From assembly GCF_000237925.1 (NCBI RefSeq), contig NC_031500.1:2704185-2768184 (forward strand): a stretch of 64,000 nt of DNA, in the 5' to 3' direction. Below, one piece after another: positions 23,346 to 34,300 of the stretch. This DNA is from Schistosoma mansoni. Lineage: Eukaryota; Platyhelminthes; Trematoda; Strigeidida; Schistosomatidae. Below the pieces are notes generated by a model. It saw only the letters and a list, made by a program, of their open reading frames with translations. It made no database searches and was not told the DNA's origin. Each line of letters opens with the position of its first letter. Within the stretch, counting starts at the first letter, position 1. Both the position numbers and the translations under genes were made by a program.

Positions 23346-24057
23346 GTTACTCAACCCTCGACCGTAGCTGCTACCTTGACGTGGTGGTCGGGCTTGCCTA
23401 TCGTGATGACCCAACCGAGCTATATTGGCTGGAACATATGTTCCTGTAGGTTCTACCATGCCGGGCAGGTCGATTGGGGAAAGGTAAGATTAAATGCAGC
23501 AACTCAAGGTCTGAGAGCGAAGTCGTACTGCTGACTGTAGAGGGGTGTGACAGCAGCAATGTGTTTGCCTCGGACAACCAGCATAACAGCGATGCTACCT
23601 TCTCACAAGAAAGGGGTTAGAAAAGGTCGACCCTAATAATGCACACCTCGCCTTATCCCACGGATTTCCGTCTCCGGTGGTAAGGTCTTTTGAAGAACGG
23701 AGCTAACATGTCAAAAATCCCCCACAAAAAGGCCGTGCATGACCGGCCTCAAGCAGTTGTCCCTTGGGCACTGCGGTCACGCTTCCAGGTCGTTAAGGCA
23801 ACACTAATCCAACTTCCTTTTCAGGTCCCTCAGAAAATACCCTTCCACGGTGTGGGCAGCCGGGAAGTGATATTAACCCTCATACCCGTAGCTGCACACG
23901 AGACCAAGTTGGTCACATTCAAATCCTTCCTACACCTAATAACTCTCTTATCTCCACGACTAACCCTTCTCACGTCCCTTTATCACCTCGCACCGCTAGG
24001 ACAAACGATTCGAGTACATGGAACGTTATTCTCGGTCTCCTGATACCACGCTCTAAA

Positions 24058-25011
24058 CTACATGTAGGAACTTTTAACGTCCGAATATTGTGCTAAATAG
24101 GACAACAGGCCTCCTTAGCTAGGACTTTAGAATCTCGCACCATCGATGTGTGCTGCGTTTCCGAAACGCGCATACAAGATCCGAGCGGCGTCATTCATTT
24201 GACATCACCATGTCAAAATAATGAACCATCTCGATACACGCTTCATGTATCTGGAAGCCCTGATGCTGCTTCCCGTGGCCTTGCTGGAGTAGGTATAGCA
24301 TCAAGTCCTAGGGCAGAACTAGCTCTTTTAGATTGTATCCCAGTAGACAATCGTCTATGCGCTCTCCGACTAAACGGATCAGTAAGGACTCGAAAAGATA
24401 GGGAAACTCGTCGTTGCCTCTTCGTCGTCTCTACCTACTCTCACACTGACTGCAGCTCAGATGATATAAAAGATGAGTCTTACAGAAAACTTTCTGACCT
24501 TCTCCGAAAAGCTAGGCGCTCTGATGTAGTAATAGTGGTAGGTGACTTTAATGCTCAAGTAGGTAAACTAAGCGAACGGGAAAGACACATGGGTGGATCT
24601 TATGGTGTCGTGGCTAAAAGAACAGATAATGGCGACCGTCTGTTGCAGCTATGCTCAGATAACCGCCTGTTTCTTGCAAACACTAACTTTAAGCATAAGG
24701 AAAAACATCTTTTGACATTGCGACCCCCGAATTCTTCCCAACGTTGGACCCAACTAGATCACCTCGCTATCAGCCACCTATGGAGGGGCTCGTTAGAAGA
24801 CTGTCGCTCATTCTGGAGCACATGTTTAGATTCCAATCATGCTCTAGTGCGAGCACGTATCTGTCTGCGTCTTACTGGACGTAGGAAAGACACTGCAAGG
24901 AAACCTCTTATGGTTCTATTTAACGATATTCAAGCTAATAATATATTTCAGGAACAACTAGAAAGACAGTTAGACAGACATGTAAGTTGTGCCCACTCCG
25001 AGGCAGCATGA
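24058..25011 (+). pseudogene. AP-type endonuclease domain of the RTE LINE
   Basis: It starts LHVGTFNVRILC followed by a stop, and then runs open from 24148 to 25011. Conserved pieces are CCVSETRIQ (catalytic Glu), VVVGDFNAQVG (catalytic Asp/Asn), LDHLAIS and DSNHALV. The last is normally S-D-H, so the aspartate of the terminal Asp-His pair is replaced by Asn. The domain would nick target DNA to prime reverse transcription. The stop in the first block and the Asn change suggest it is inactive. Confidence 0.85.
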
Positions 25012-26259
25012 AATGACATCCGTAAAGCTGTGGAAACAGCAGTGATATCTGCTAGTACGGTAAACCATAAGGTTAGGGAGAAACACTGGATCTCAGAAGC
25101 ATCTACCGCACTGATAGATGCTCGAAAACTCATCCCATCTGGCTCTGAACATGATGAAGAGCGGAGTCAGTTTGAGCGCAGGCTGATTAGAAGCCTACGC
25201 AATGATCGTGAACAGTGGTGGGTAGTGAAAGAAAGAGAGATGGGAAAGGCAGTGGAAACAGCAGACAACTGTTCAGACTTCTTAAGGAAACCGGTATTAG
25301 GAACCTAACTGTCAACGAAACTATCTCGGAAAAAGATGGACATATTATTCGTTCTCAATCCAGGAGGTCGGACCGATGGACAGAACACTTTAGAGGTCAG
25401 TACGACTGGCCTTCAGTTAAACTTCGGTTTCCTACAATCCCCAGTCGACCTGAATGGAAAGTTAATGTAAGTTCACTAACTCTTTACGAGGTTGAAATAG
25501 CTTTAGGAAATCTGAAGCGTGGGAAAGCAACAGGCCCTAACAGAATTACCCCTGAATTTTTAAGGATGGCGGTTCAGTACTAGCAGCGAGATTGACTGAG
25601 GTCTTAGGTAGAATCTCGGAGCTGGACGTAATTCCATCTGACTGGTCCCAATCGCTGATTGTGCCAGTCTATAAGAAAGGACAAAAGTCCTCTTGTGACA
25701 ATCACAAGGGGATCAGTTTGACTAATATGGTGTCTAAAATATTAGCTTCAATAATACTTGAACGTCTAACCAAAGCTCGTGAAGAGCAGACTAGAGAAAA
25801 CCAGGCTGGTTTTCGACCTGGGAGTGGTTGCATAGACCAGATATTCACTCTACGTCAGGTCCTAGAACATAGACATACATTCAGAAGTCCCACAATCGTA
25901 GTATTTCTTGACCTTAGGGCGGCACTTGACTCCGTTGATCTTGAGATTCTATGGCAGTGTTTGTCAGTGAAAGGAGTACCAAAGAAGTACATTAACCTCA
26001 TAAAGGCTCTCTACTCGAACACAACTGGTCGAGTTAGAGCCTATGGAGAACTGTCATCAGAATTGATTACCTCAAGTGGTGTTTGTCAGGGCTGTCCACT
26101 CTCTCCATTCTTGTTTAACTTTGTCGTTGACATGCTTTTAGAAATAACACTCCTCATCCATATTTAAAGGGGGTTGAACTTCTACCAGGAGATTCACTTG
26201 TTGACTTAGAATATGCCGATGACATAGTTCTATTTGGTGAAGACGCTGACAAAATGCAG

Positions 26260-26522
26260 GTATCTACCTCAGTACATTGGAAGTTGGTTGCGCAATTTCG
26301 TGGATTGGTTGAGGTTAGACATTAACACCGTTGGATGCCAGCTCAGTGGTCTATCGGTTGAGGGCTCCGGCTCGAGACTGGTAGGTCCTGGGTTCGAATC
26401 TCGCGAGAGCGGGTTCGTGGATGCGCACTGCTGAGGAGTCCCATAATAGGACGAAACGGCCGTCCAGTGCTTCCAGGTTTTCGATGGTGGTCTAGCCTCA
26501 ATTGACTCATGATCTTAACTAT
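26260..26522 (+). mobile_element. Hammerhead SINE, family 2, full 3' unit
   Basis: It is flanked by AAAATGCAG at 26251-26259 and 26523-26531, a perfect 9-bp target duplication. It splits the RTE reverse-transcriptase frame just after the active site. The 5' half is tRNA-derived, with an A-box-like TGGTCTATCGG (about 26347) and a B-box-like GGGTTCGAATCTC (about 26390). The 3' half carries a hammerhead ribozyme. It is the youngest layer of the nested stack. Confidence 0.9.
26424..26470 (+). ncRNA. Hammerhead ribozyme (family 2)
   Basis: A type I hammerhead. Stem I is GCACTG paired with CAGTGC. The conserved core is CTGAGGAG and CGAAAC. Stem II is TCC with GGA. A minimal stem III ACGGCCGT is followed by the cleavage triplet GTC at 26462-26464. 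All core residues needed are present, so self-cleavage is expected from known hammerhead rules. Confidence 0.85.
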
Positions 26523-27551
26523 AAAATGCAGTCTTCTGACCACTATAAGCAACAATGCATGTATGTTCGGGATGCGATTCTCCCTCTCGAAGTGCAAAAT
26601 ATTACTTCAGGATTAAGTTGCATCGACACCTGAACTAACGATAGGGAGTGGAGTAGTTGAGCGTGTCGACCACTCCACTTATCCTGGGAGTCTCATCAGC
26701 CCTTGTGGTCTGGTGTGTAACGAAATCGCAGCACGGATACAGAAGGCTCGTCTAGCTTTTGCCAACTTGCGTCATTTATGGCGTAGACGAGATATCCGTC
26801 TAGCAACCAAAGGACGGGTTTATTGCTCAACAGTTCGTTCCGTCCTACTTTATGGCAGTGAAACATAGCCGGTAAGAGCAAAGGATATTCGTCGGCTACT
26901 CGTATTCGATCATAGGTGTCTTCGAAGCATTGCTCATACATCCTGGGACCACCGAGTAAGTAATGCAGTTGTTAGGAAACGGGTACTAGGTAAGGATGGC
27001 AAATCGATTGATGAAGTAGTGAAACTTCATCAGTTGGGATGGCTGGGACACGTGTTACGTATGCCCAACCACCGACTGCTCCGACGTGCAATGTTTCATG
27101 GTGTAGGAGTAGGTTGGAAGAAAGCTAGTAGCGGCCAGACCAAAACGTGGCACAAATCCATGAAGTCACTGACAAGTGGACTGAGCCATGTTGGTAGGTG
27201 TAGAATACCTGGTTGGGATTCGCGAGATGATAGCAATCGATGGTTAGAGACCTTGAATGACATGGCTCAAAATCGTTTGCTAAAGCGAAGGTGCATCCAA
27301 TCTTTATGTTCTCCCAAATTCTAATCTTCTGAATTCTTCATGTACCTATCTTTTTTCTCTTTCCAAATTCATTTCACCAGATTATACTCCTTCAATAACA
27401 TCTTCAAACCCTAATCTTTTCGATTACTGCTTATACTCTTACTACCTTTACCACTATGGGATTTGAATCGACAACTGCATCTTTGTGTTAATGTGGTATG
27501 GCAACTCGAGCTGATGTACGTACATACGAAGTTCTAATGTTGTGACTGACT

Positions 27552-27935
27552 GGTTTTTTAACTAAGGAATAAGTTACCTGGTTCTGCCATATCCATGTAT
27601 ATCTACAAATACAACTGCTTCTGTGTATAAGGCTATATTAGACTTACAGCCAGACAGATGGGAGAACGAGATGATGAACAACTCCCTTCGTGCTCAAGAA
27701 AGAGTATGGTCAAAACGCAGCTCTGTTCTATCACACTTTGTCGATAGCGGGCATTTTAGTGGATAGAAACAAATCATTCCACGTAATTTATCGCACACCA
27801 ACTGACTTTCTTTATGATGTTCAATCTCCTCTCTTGCACAGGAGAACTATAGGGATTGAGTTGACAATCCAAACCTTCCTGTTCATTAGAAATTCGTAAC
27901 AACCTTATCTCTTCCTTGGTCTAATATGACTTCAC
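27552..27935 (+). mobile_element. Penelope-like element, right part (GIY-YIG region)
   Basis: The frame resumes with LRNKLPGSAISMYIYKYNC, continues through a degenerate GIY-YIG endonuclease block (YIRLTARQMGERDDEQL, with LSHFVDSGHF in a shifted frame) and ends with NKSFHVIYRTPTDFL and RRTIGIELTIQTFLF (27690-27899). GIY-YIG after the RT is the signature of Penelope-like elements. Frameshifts and stops show it is dead. Confidence 0.75.
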
Positions 27936-28029
27936 AAACGATTTTACTTATTTCATTAAAACCATGAACTGGTCAGTGTTAAACCAACACTGAAAATTTG
28001 GAAGCACTTGGATAACTGTTTAGTCCTAG

Positions 28030-28107
28030 TATGAGACTCCTTGGCAGTGCGTGTCCACCTTCAATGCTTCCAGGTCTTCAATTATGATCTAACATAGGTC
28101 AGTTCAG
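28030..28107. repeat. Degenerate family 2 hammerhead SINE fragment
   Basis: A short inverted piece (GGAAGCACTTGGATAACTG, then TAGTCCTAG) is followed by a forward tail piece (CAATGCTTCCAGGTCTTC). It looks like a fold-back remnant. Confidence 0.55.
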
Positions 28108-28108
28108 G

Positions 28109-28530
28109 TTTTTTTAATTTATTTGAACATATAAGTATTGGTACGAACGGACACCGAATACATATGCGCCACACAAATCACTTGATTTGTGAGTGGGCTG
28201 TGATACTCCCGGGAGCCCAGACTGAAGCAGGTGGTTTTCTTTGGGGGCCACACCCGGAGCCTTTGACCTAAAGGTCTGATCCACAAGGCAGTGGAGCGAC
28301 GTCAGGAGATGCAGTCCTATGGTAGCCAGTGACCAACAATTGGTTCATACGCCATTTGTTCTTTCAGGATTCTGGAGCCCATTTATACCATCTGCTTGGA
28401 ATCAGGGTTTCCCAATTTCCCTAAGTGGATCTTCCGTGTCCACCAACCCAGTTAAAGCGCCGGACATTCGCTTTTCGTCCTCTCAATTTCGTAGACAGCC
28501 CCCCCGCCGCGAGAAGGCAGTGGGTAGGAT
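28109..28530 (-). repeat. 520-bp repeat, copy 2, cut by the gap
   Basis: It starts with the reversed tail (TTTTTTTAATTTATTTG) and matches copy 1 up to the N run at 28531. The 5' end of the repeat is lost in the gap. Confidence 0.75.
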
Positions 28531-28730
28531 NNNNNNNNNNNNNNNNNNNNNNNNNNNNNNNNNNNNNNNNNNNNNNNNNNNNNNNNNNNNNNNNNNNNNN
28601 NNNNNNNNNNNNNNNNNNNNNNNNNNNNNNNNNNNNNNNNNNNNNNNNNNNNNNNNNNNNNNNNNNNNNNNNNNNNNNNNNNNNNNNNNNNNNNNNNNNN
28701 NNNNNNNNNNNNNNNNNNNNNNNNNNNNNN
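28531..28730. other. Assembly gap (200 N)
   Basis: Exactly 200 N, so the true length is probably unknown. The frames that cross it are not real. Confidence 0.99.
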
Positions 28731-29437
28731 GAAGCTTAGCGATTGTAACGTATTAATCAACTGATTCAGTTTATCAACCACCAAGATAAAGGATAATCAA
28801 CTGCGAGGTCAGAGGTGAGAACCAGCAAAATAAACATTCAAACAACGGCCACAAACCTGTGAACAACAATCAAATTCTAGGTCAACAGAACCATCAGCTT
28901 ATATATTATGAAAAAGTCCTAATAATTCTCTTATTATTGAAATATGTGCTGATGCTGACAATGAAATCTTCACAATTAAGCCATCCAAACCACAGAACAA
29001 AACACTTTTAAGAAAATTACTAGTCTGTTTTGTGTATACCAGAGTTAATTAAAGCAGTATATGGTTCATATGGCATCACAAAATATCAGTTTAAGTTATG
29101 TAGTTCTCACTAGTCAGCCTAAACCATTCCAACAGCTCTAGTTTGCTGAGATAAGGTCTATCAAATATTACGAATGATTGATTAAAAATCATTATTTACA
29201 ACAGCTAGTTAAATTATGTCTAATTTTTATTTGAGTCCTTTACTGGATTAACTGTATATAATTAATAACTCTTTAAAATGAATAACTAATGACAATGATA
29301 ATTCTACATTAGGGATCGGAAATTATTTTATAATTCGAGTTCATATCTAAATCCTTATGAAATTATCAGATATTCTAAATTTTATACTACTGAAATACAT
29401 TTAACTTTACTCTGTCCTTTTATATGAATAACATTCA
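28731..29437. other. Non-coding stretch
   Basis: AT-rich with no recognised feature, lying between the gap and an inverted copy of the 520-bp repeat. Confidence 0.5.
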
Positions 29438-29836
29438 GTTGTTTACGAAATTGAGAGGACGAAAAGCGAATGTCCGGAGCTTTAACTGGGTTGGTGGACA
29501 CGGAAGATCCACTTAGGGAAATTGGGAAACCCTGATTCCAAGCAGATGGTATACATGGGCTCCAGAATCCGTGAAAGAACAAATGGCGTATGAACCAATT
29601 GTTGGTCACTGGCTACCATAGGACTGCATCTCCTGACGTCGCTCCACTGCCTTGTGGATCAGACCTTTAGGTCAAAGGCTCCGGGTGTGGCCCCCAAAGA
29701 AAATCACCTGCTTCAGTCTGGGCACCTGGGCAGTATCACAGCCCTCACACAAATCGAATGAGATTTGTGAGGCGCATATTTATCTGGTGCTTCCTTGTAC
29801 CAATATTTATGTGTTTAAATAAATAAATAAAATAAA
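29438..29836 (+). repeat. 520-bp repeat, copy 3
   Basis: A 5'-shortened copy in plus orientation ending in a TAAATAAATAAATAAAATAAA-like tail. It is inverted relative to copy 2 at 28109-28530. Confidence 0.75.
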
Positions 29837-29875
29837 CTCTCCCCACCCTCGGCTGTATCAGGGCATTTGAAGGCT
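29837..29875 (-). repeat. Fragment of a further 520-bp repeat
   Basis: Directly after the tail of copy 3, the sequence CACCCTCGGCTGTATCAGGG is the start region of another copy in the opposite orientation. Confidence 0.55.
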
Positions 29876-31266
29876 TCCATGGTTTTAATGAAATCCAGCC
29901 ATCTTCGCGACGCATCCTGAATATTTTATTTATCATTAACTCCCATAGTTTTAGGTTTCTTATTTTTCTTCACTCCCTTCAAATATGCGCTTCATTGTCT
30001 ATTCATCTGAAGATTGCGTAACCTCATGACTTTTAATGAATGTTATTTCAGTGTTTATCTTTTCAAGTAGTTGAACAAACTTCTATCATGAAACATTGAT
30101 TCAAGCCTGTGTTGTTCTTATCTCAGCTACTTCACCTGTCATCACATTATCAATGTGTACTTTTCATGTTTACTTATGTAACCTATTCCGTTATTACCAC
30201 TGATATTGCTGACTCATAAACTGCCTTGATAATTTCAATATTTTCATATATGCACATAGATATTATTGTATATTAGAGGGAAGGCTGATGAGTATCTAAT
30301 TGAAAGAAATATTGTTCGCTTACATATGTTATATTTTAAGAACTTATTACTACAAAATCAAATATTCGCGCATGGACTTCATCTACAGTAGACCTTAGCA
30401 AGCCATCTTCTGCATTCCGCAGTTATGCTGTTGTAGTCGACGGGACCATTAGTAACAACTTAAGTTCTTCAAAAATATCTCAATTGTATCAGCAACTGCG
30501 TGTCAATCATGTACACTGACCATGGTTCACTCAAACTGAGTGACCTGGGATTGAGCCCTCCAGGTAGTACCAGTTCCCTCAAAATCAAATTTCCGACCTA
30601 CTGATGAATTCAACTAGCACGAAACATAGATCCAAGGTTTGCAACCGACTACCACCAACCACTTAAAATCAGAAAGTAGTGTGTACGATGTCGAGTCACT
30701 TGGATTGGTGGCTACATATAAACATGGTCAATAGAGTTTTATCATCACTAAAGACTAGATAGATATCACATTGGCCACCACTCAGTGACCGGCCAGTGTA
30801 GATCTAATAAAAACAGACTCGCCTCTTTGTGCTTAACAACAAGTGTACAAAACTTGTATACGTTTATCCGAAGATTAACAAGATTATTCAACTTCCGAAG
30901 CAAGTTAGTTTAGAACGTACTAAATGAATTTCAAAATGCGTATATCACTTGAATGAGTTTTCAAATAAGAATATATACTGAAATAGAAGAGCTGCTATTT
31001 AATGAACAGTCTGTATTTGAAAAGGATAAAATATCATTAAATTCAGAGATAAATATTACATCAAGAAAATAACGCGGTAAATTAAGCTGATAATAAGTTA
31101 GGAATAAGTAGTAGAAAACCATATTTCATTCGTGTTTTTCATATAATGTTTTAAAAAAAGATGAAATATTGCTTATTTGGTCAGTTGTATTTATCGGATC
31201 AAAATGAAATGAAGTATAGTGCGTCAAGGTCAATGAATTCTTCATACAAGTTCTATTTTGAGATTT
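29876..31266. other. Region downstream of the ANO8 stop codon
   Basis: It probably includes the 3' UTR of the minus-strand ANO8-like gene next to 31266. A degenerate family 3 SINE lies at 30470-30668. Nothing else was recognised. Confidence 0.45.
30470..30668 (+). repeat. Degenerate family 3 hammerhead SINE
   Basis: It follows the copy at 47332-47573 in order: GTACCAGTTCCCTCAA, then a hammerhead core CTGATGA, then AGCACGAAAC, then CCAACCACT near the end. Stem II pairing is lost. Confidence 0.6.
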
Positions 31267-31326
31267 TCATACATTAGAAGGTGATTGTTGACGTTGATGT
31301 TCACGCATTGATTCGCGTTCAAGTAT
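31267..31326 (-). CDS. ANO8-like last exon
   Basis: 20 codons: ILERESMREHQRQQSPSNV and TGA. The charged helix continues the AKLE...REALK segment. The C-terminus is very short compared with vertebrate ANO8, which extends for hundreds of residues. Confidence 0.8.
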   Translation of the reverse strand: MLERESMREHQRQQSPSNV

Positions 31327-34300
31327 CTAACATGATAGTAAAGCAAAACAAAAACATAATTTGATATTAAATTAATTCTAATACGATGTTATGCTCTTGA
31401 ACTGGGCTTTAATTTCCAAAACTACGCTAATGACATAATTCATCTGTTCAAACTGAAGTAAGATGAAATTCTCAACTAGGTGTTTGGAAACTGTTAGTTT
31501 AGATTCAACTAACATTCAACTATACATAGCTCTCTTGTAATCAATTTACCTCCAGAACTAGCTTTACTGTTAACACTTAAAGAATATATGTCAAGAATCT
31601 CAGATATTCTGATGCAGCTGAACAATTGGATGTTGTGTGTTATTTAACTTCAGATTGAGGAGCGATAAGTTGAAAGATAATTTCTATTAATTCTCATTAT
31701 AGTGTGTTAATAACCAATTTTAAAATGGATCAGTAAACTTCTATTCTATTAAAACTAATTCAGAACTATTATTATTTCTAAAAGCTAAGTCCTAAATTAA
31801 GAATGTTTATAGAATTAACTACGTCTCATTTTGATTTCTTGTCGGTAAATTATAAGCTTGAAGTAGAAACATCCATCGAATTCTGAGTACTTAATCGATG
31901 TTACATAAGAATTCAGTTCGATTTAAAAATGACTTTTCACATTGAATAAGTTTAACTGGATAGGGTAGGAATTATTTGTAAAATACAAGATACCTAATGT
32001 GGCCAGCAGAAAATGCATCACTAAATACTGTATTAGATTCAGTACTTAAGACTTGCGGAAATTCAATCCTATCGAATGAGTACACATTACTTTATGTCCG
32101 TGTGTAGATTTGCATAATTTCGAAAAAGATTCTATTCATAGTCCTTAAAATAGTATGGTTTGTAGAAAGGATTGTTCTCTTACGTCAACCAGGTTACGAT
32201 TGATCTAGGGATCATACAGTTTTTGTTTTCATAGTGAGGTAGGACTATTAGTATTTGTTAGGTCAGCTGAAGTAAGAATAAAATATCTCACAGAATATTT
32301 TCTACTAGACAGGAATAGTTTAATAAAGAAGCAAACGTAAAGCGTGCTTAATTGTTAGTATTATTTGTTAATAAAAAGTTTGAGAACTCAGTTGTTGGGA
32401 TGTATTTGCAAGGTATATTCCCAATTCCAAAAAGAAAGTCGTGGCACTTATGAAACCTGAAATCGAATTGTATGGTGCTATAAGCGGAGTAGTTACCGGA
32501 AATGCCTTTCCGTTCGTAACTGAATTTAAGTAAGCCTGAATTATGCAGAAATAAGTTTCAGTAGACGAATCTAAACAGCACTCATAGTATAAATGAAAAC
32601 ACCAATAAACTAACAACACTATTAACAAAGTAGATTACCTTAAGAGCTTCTCGTCTACGATGTTCTAATTTAGCTATCTGAAGTACAACAGAAGTAGGCG
32701 TATGCGGAACAAGTGCACTGATCGCAGCACGTGTTATGATTATTGCATGCTGGTAGGAAGAGGAGAGAATGATTAATAAATCATCACTGTATATTAACTG
32801 GTAACTTGTTACCCTACAAGAAAAAACTCACATACTTGAAAAAGTTAATTGAAAAATTAGATATAAAGATTATGGATAAGTTTCCTTCCACCAATTCACA
32901 ATACTAAGTTGCAGTGTTTCACAAAACAATATTTTTACTTGATTCACCCATCGACTGATTGATTTCAGTTAGAGGCTAGTAAAACAGTGAATCATTCGTA
33001 AACTGCTAGTTGAGGGATCTACAAAATTCTAATCTTTCACTTATTCTCAAAGATTTTGTAAGTAAAGTGTTTGGTTCATTCCCATTAACTTACATTTGAG
33101 AACAAACATTTTCATGTATAAATTTCATAAAGTTCAAATTTAATTATCAGCTAATAGATGCAAATACAAAGTTATTATTATTCATCAAGAAGAGTAATAT
33201 GATTTCTGATTACAATAAAGCAATAAAAATTGTCCACTGTTGCACTAACTTCACAACATCTAGTACTACATCATACTCTACATGAATTATTCTGGCTTTT
33301 GAAGAGATGAATTAATTTATCCTTTTTGAGTCAATATCTGCACATATCTTGACCATGTCAGTTATTCTCTTACAATCAACTGTTTTTATATGAACGTATA
33401 TGTGTGTAAACCAGAATAATCCGTGTAGATGTGACACAATAACCAGATATTATAATTTCACTGGTAGATTGGTACTGTTAACATGGACAATTACTGAAAT
33501 GTTTGTTTGATTTCCAGTATCATAATTTTAAAACATTTTAGAATTTTGTATATTCAGCCATCCTGACATTATATCTGCATTTGTACGGTATTCAAATAAA
33601 AAATAAAGGACGTTTGCCAGTGTCTATATTGTACTGTCACTAATGTGATAACAAAAAGGGAGCCTGCTTGAATATCTGGGCTACCTGTTCCTGCCATATA
33701 CATATTTCAAAAAGTTTTCTGTTTCCTTTTTTTGTTTTAACAGATCATTATGTCTATTAATTGCATAACCTATTCAGATGCGTTCGTGAAAAGTTTACGA
33801 CCTTTCTCGGTTCAAGTTACGAAAATGTACAATCGAAGACATCATGATTGCTGGCAATATGGATTGAAAAGAATAAAAATCATTCCGATGTCGATTTCTG
33901 AAATGCTAACATCTAAATGGCGATCGCTCAAAATTTATCGTCAATATCGACCAAGAAATAAGAAACGGAAACTCGCTGAAATACTTTGTGCTAAGAATTC
34001 TATATTGTACCAAAAATATGATATTGATGAGGCGGCGAGACTATAATTTATGGACGACCCTTGAACGAATCTCAAGTGACCTTGAGAAATGTTAGCCAAT
34101 CAGTAAACAGTCAGCATAGAGTAGAAATATATTATACAAAACCAAATAATTAAAGTGGATACACTTCTTTTATATGGTACAAAAACTTGTCAATGTTAGA
34201 AAAAGGTTCAAAGGTTCCAAAATCGTAATGCATAAGGTAGATGAACTCATCCACACGGCTCCATAATACTCGGTCTCTGGGGCCATGATAAGGTCATAAA

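Larger units (their letters stand above)
25030..27324 (+). pseudogene. Reverse transcriptase and C-terminus of the RTE LINE, broken
   Basis: Several frames make up the RT. They show GKATGPNRITPEF, then VPVYKKGQKSSCDNHKGISL, then AGFRPGSGCIDQIFTLR, then FLDLRAALDSVD, then SSGVCQGCPLSPFLFNFVVD and then EYADDIVLFG near 26208-26237. A SINE then intervenes. After it the thumb and C-terminus resume (FGMRFSLSKCK, RLAFANLRHLWRRRD, LHQLGWLGHVLRMPN, RCRIPGWDSRDD) and stop at 27324. The SINE and at least four stops or shifts kill the frame. Confidence 0.85.
23346..27551 (+). mobile_element. RTE/SR2-like LINE inserted in the PLE
   Basis: A nearly full-length element of about 4.2 kb. It has a GC-richer 5' leader (23346-24057), an endonuclease, a reverse transcriptase, a C-terminal region and a 3' end with a TGACTGACTGG run. 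The protein is broken by several stops and shifts. It interrupts the PLE between coding segments that are adjacent in that family, and is itself interrupted at 26260-26522 by a hammerhead SINE. Boundaries are good to about 10 bp. A clean target duplication was not found. Confidence 0.8.

Noticed and set aside
23690-24043. 117-codon frame upstream of the RTE endonuclease as ORF1
   Set aside because: It lies in the leader, lacks zinc-knuckle or RNA-binding motifs, and this LINE type usually has a single ORF.
26340-26410. Possible tRNA gene
   Set aside because: It is the tRNA-derived head of a family 2 SINE with target duplications and several relatives in the window.
28319-28784. Open frames across the first N run
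   Set aside because: The frames exist only because N codons are read as X. The flanks are a known repeat.
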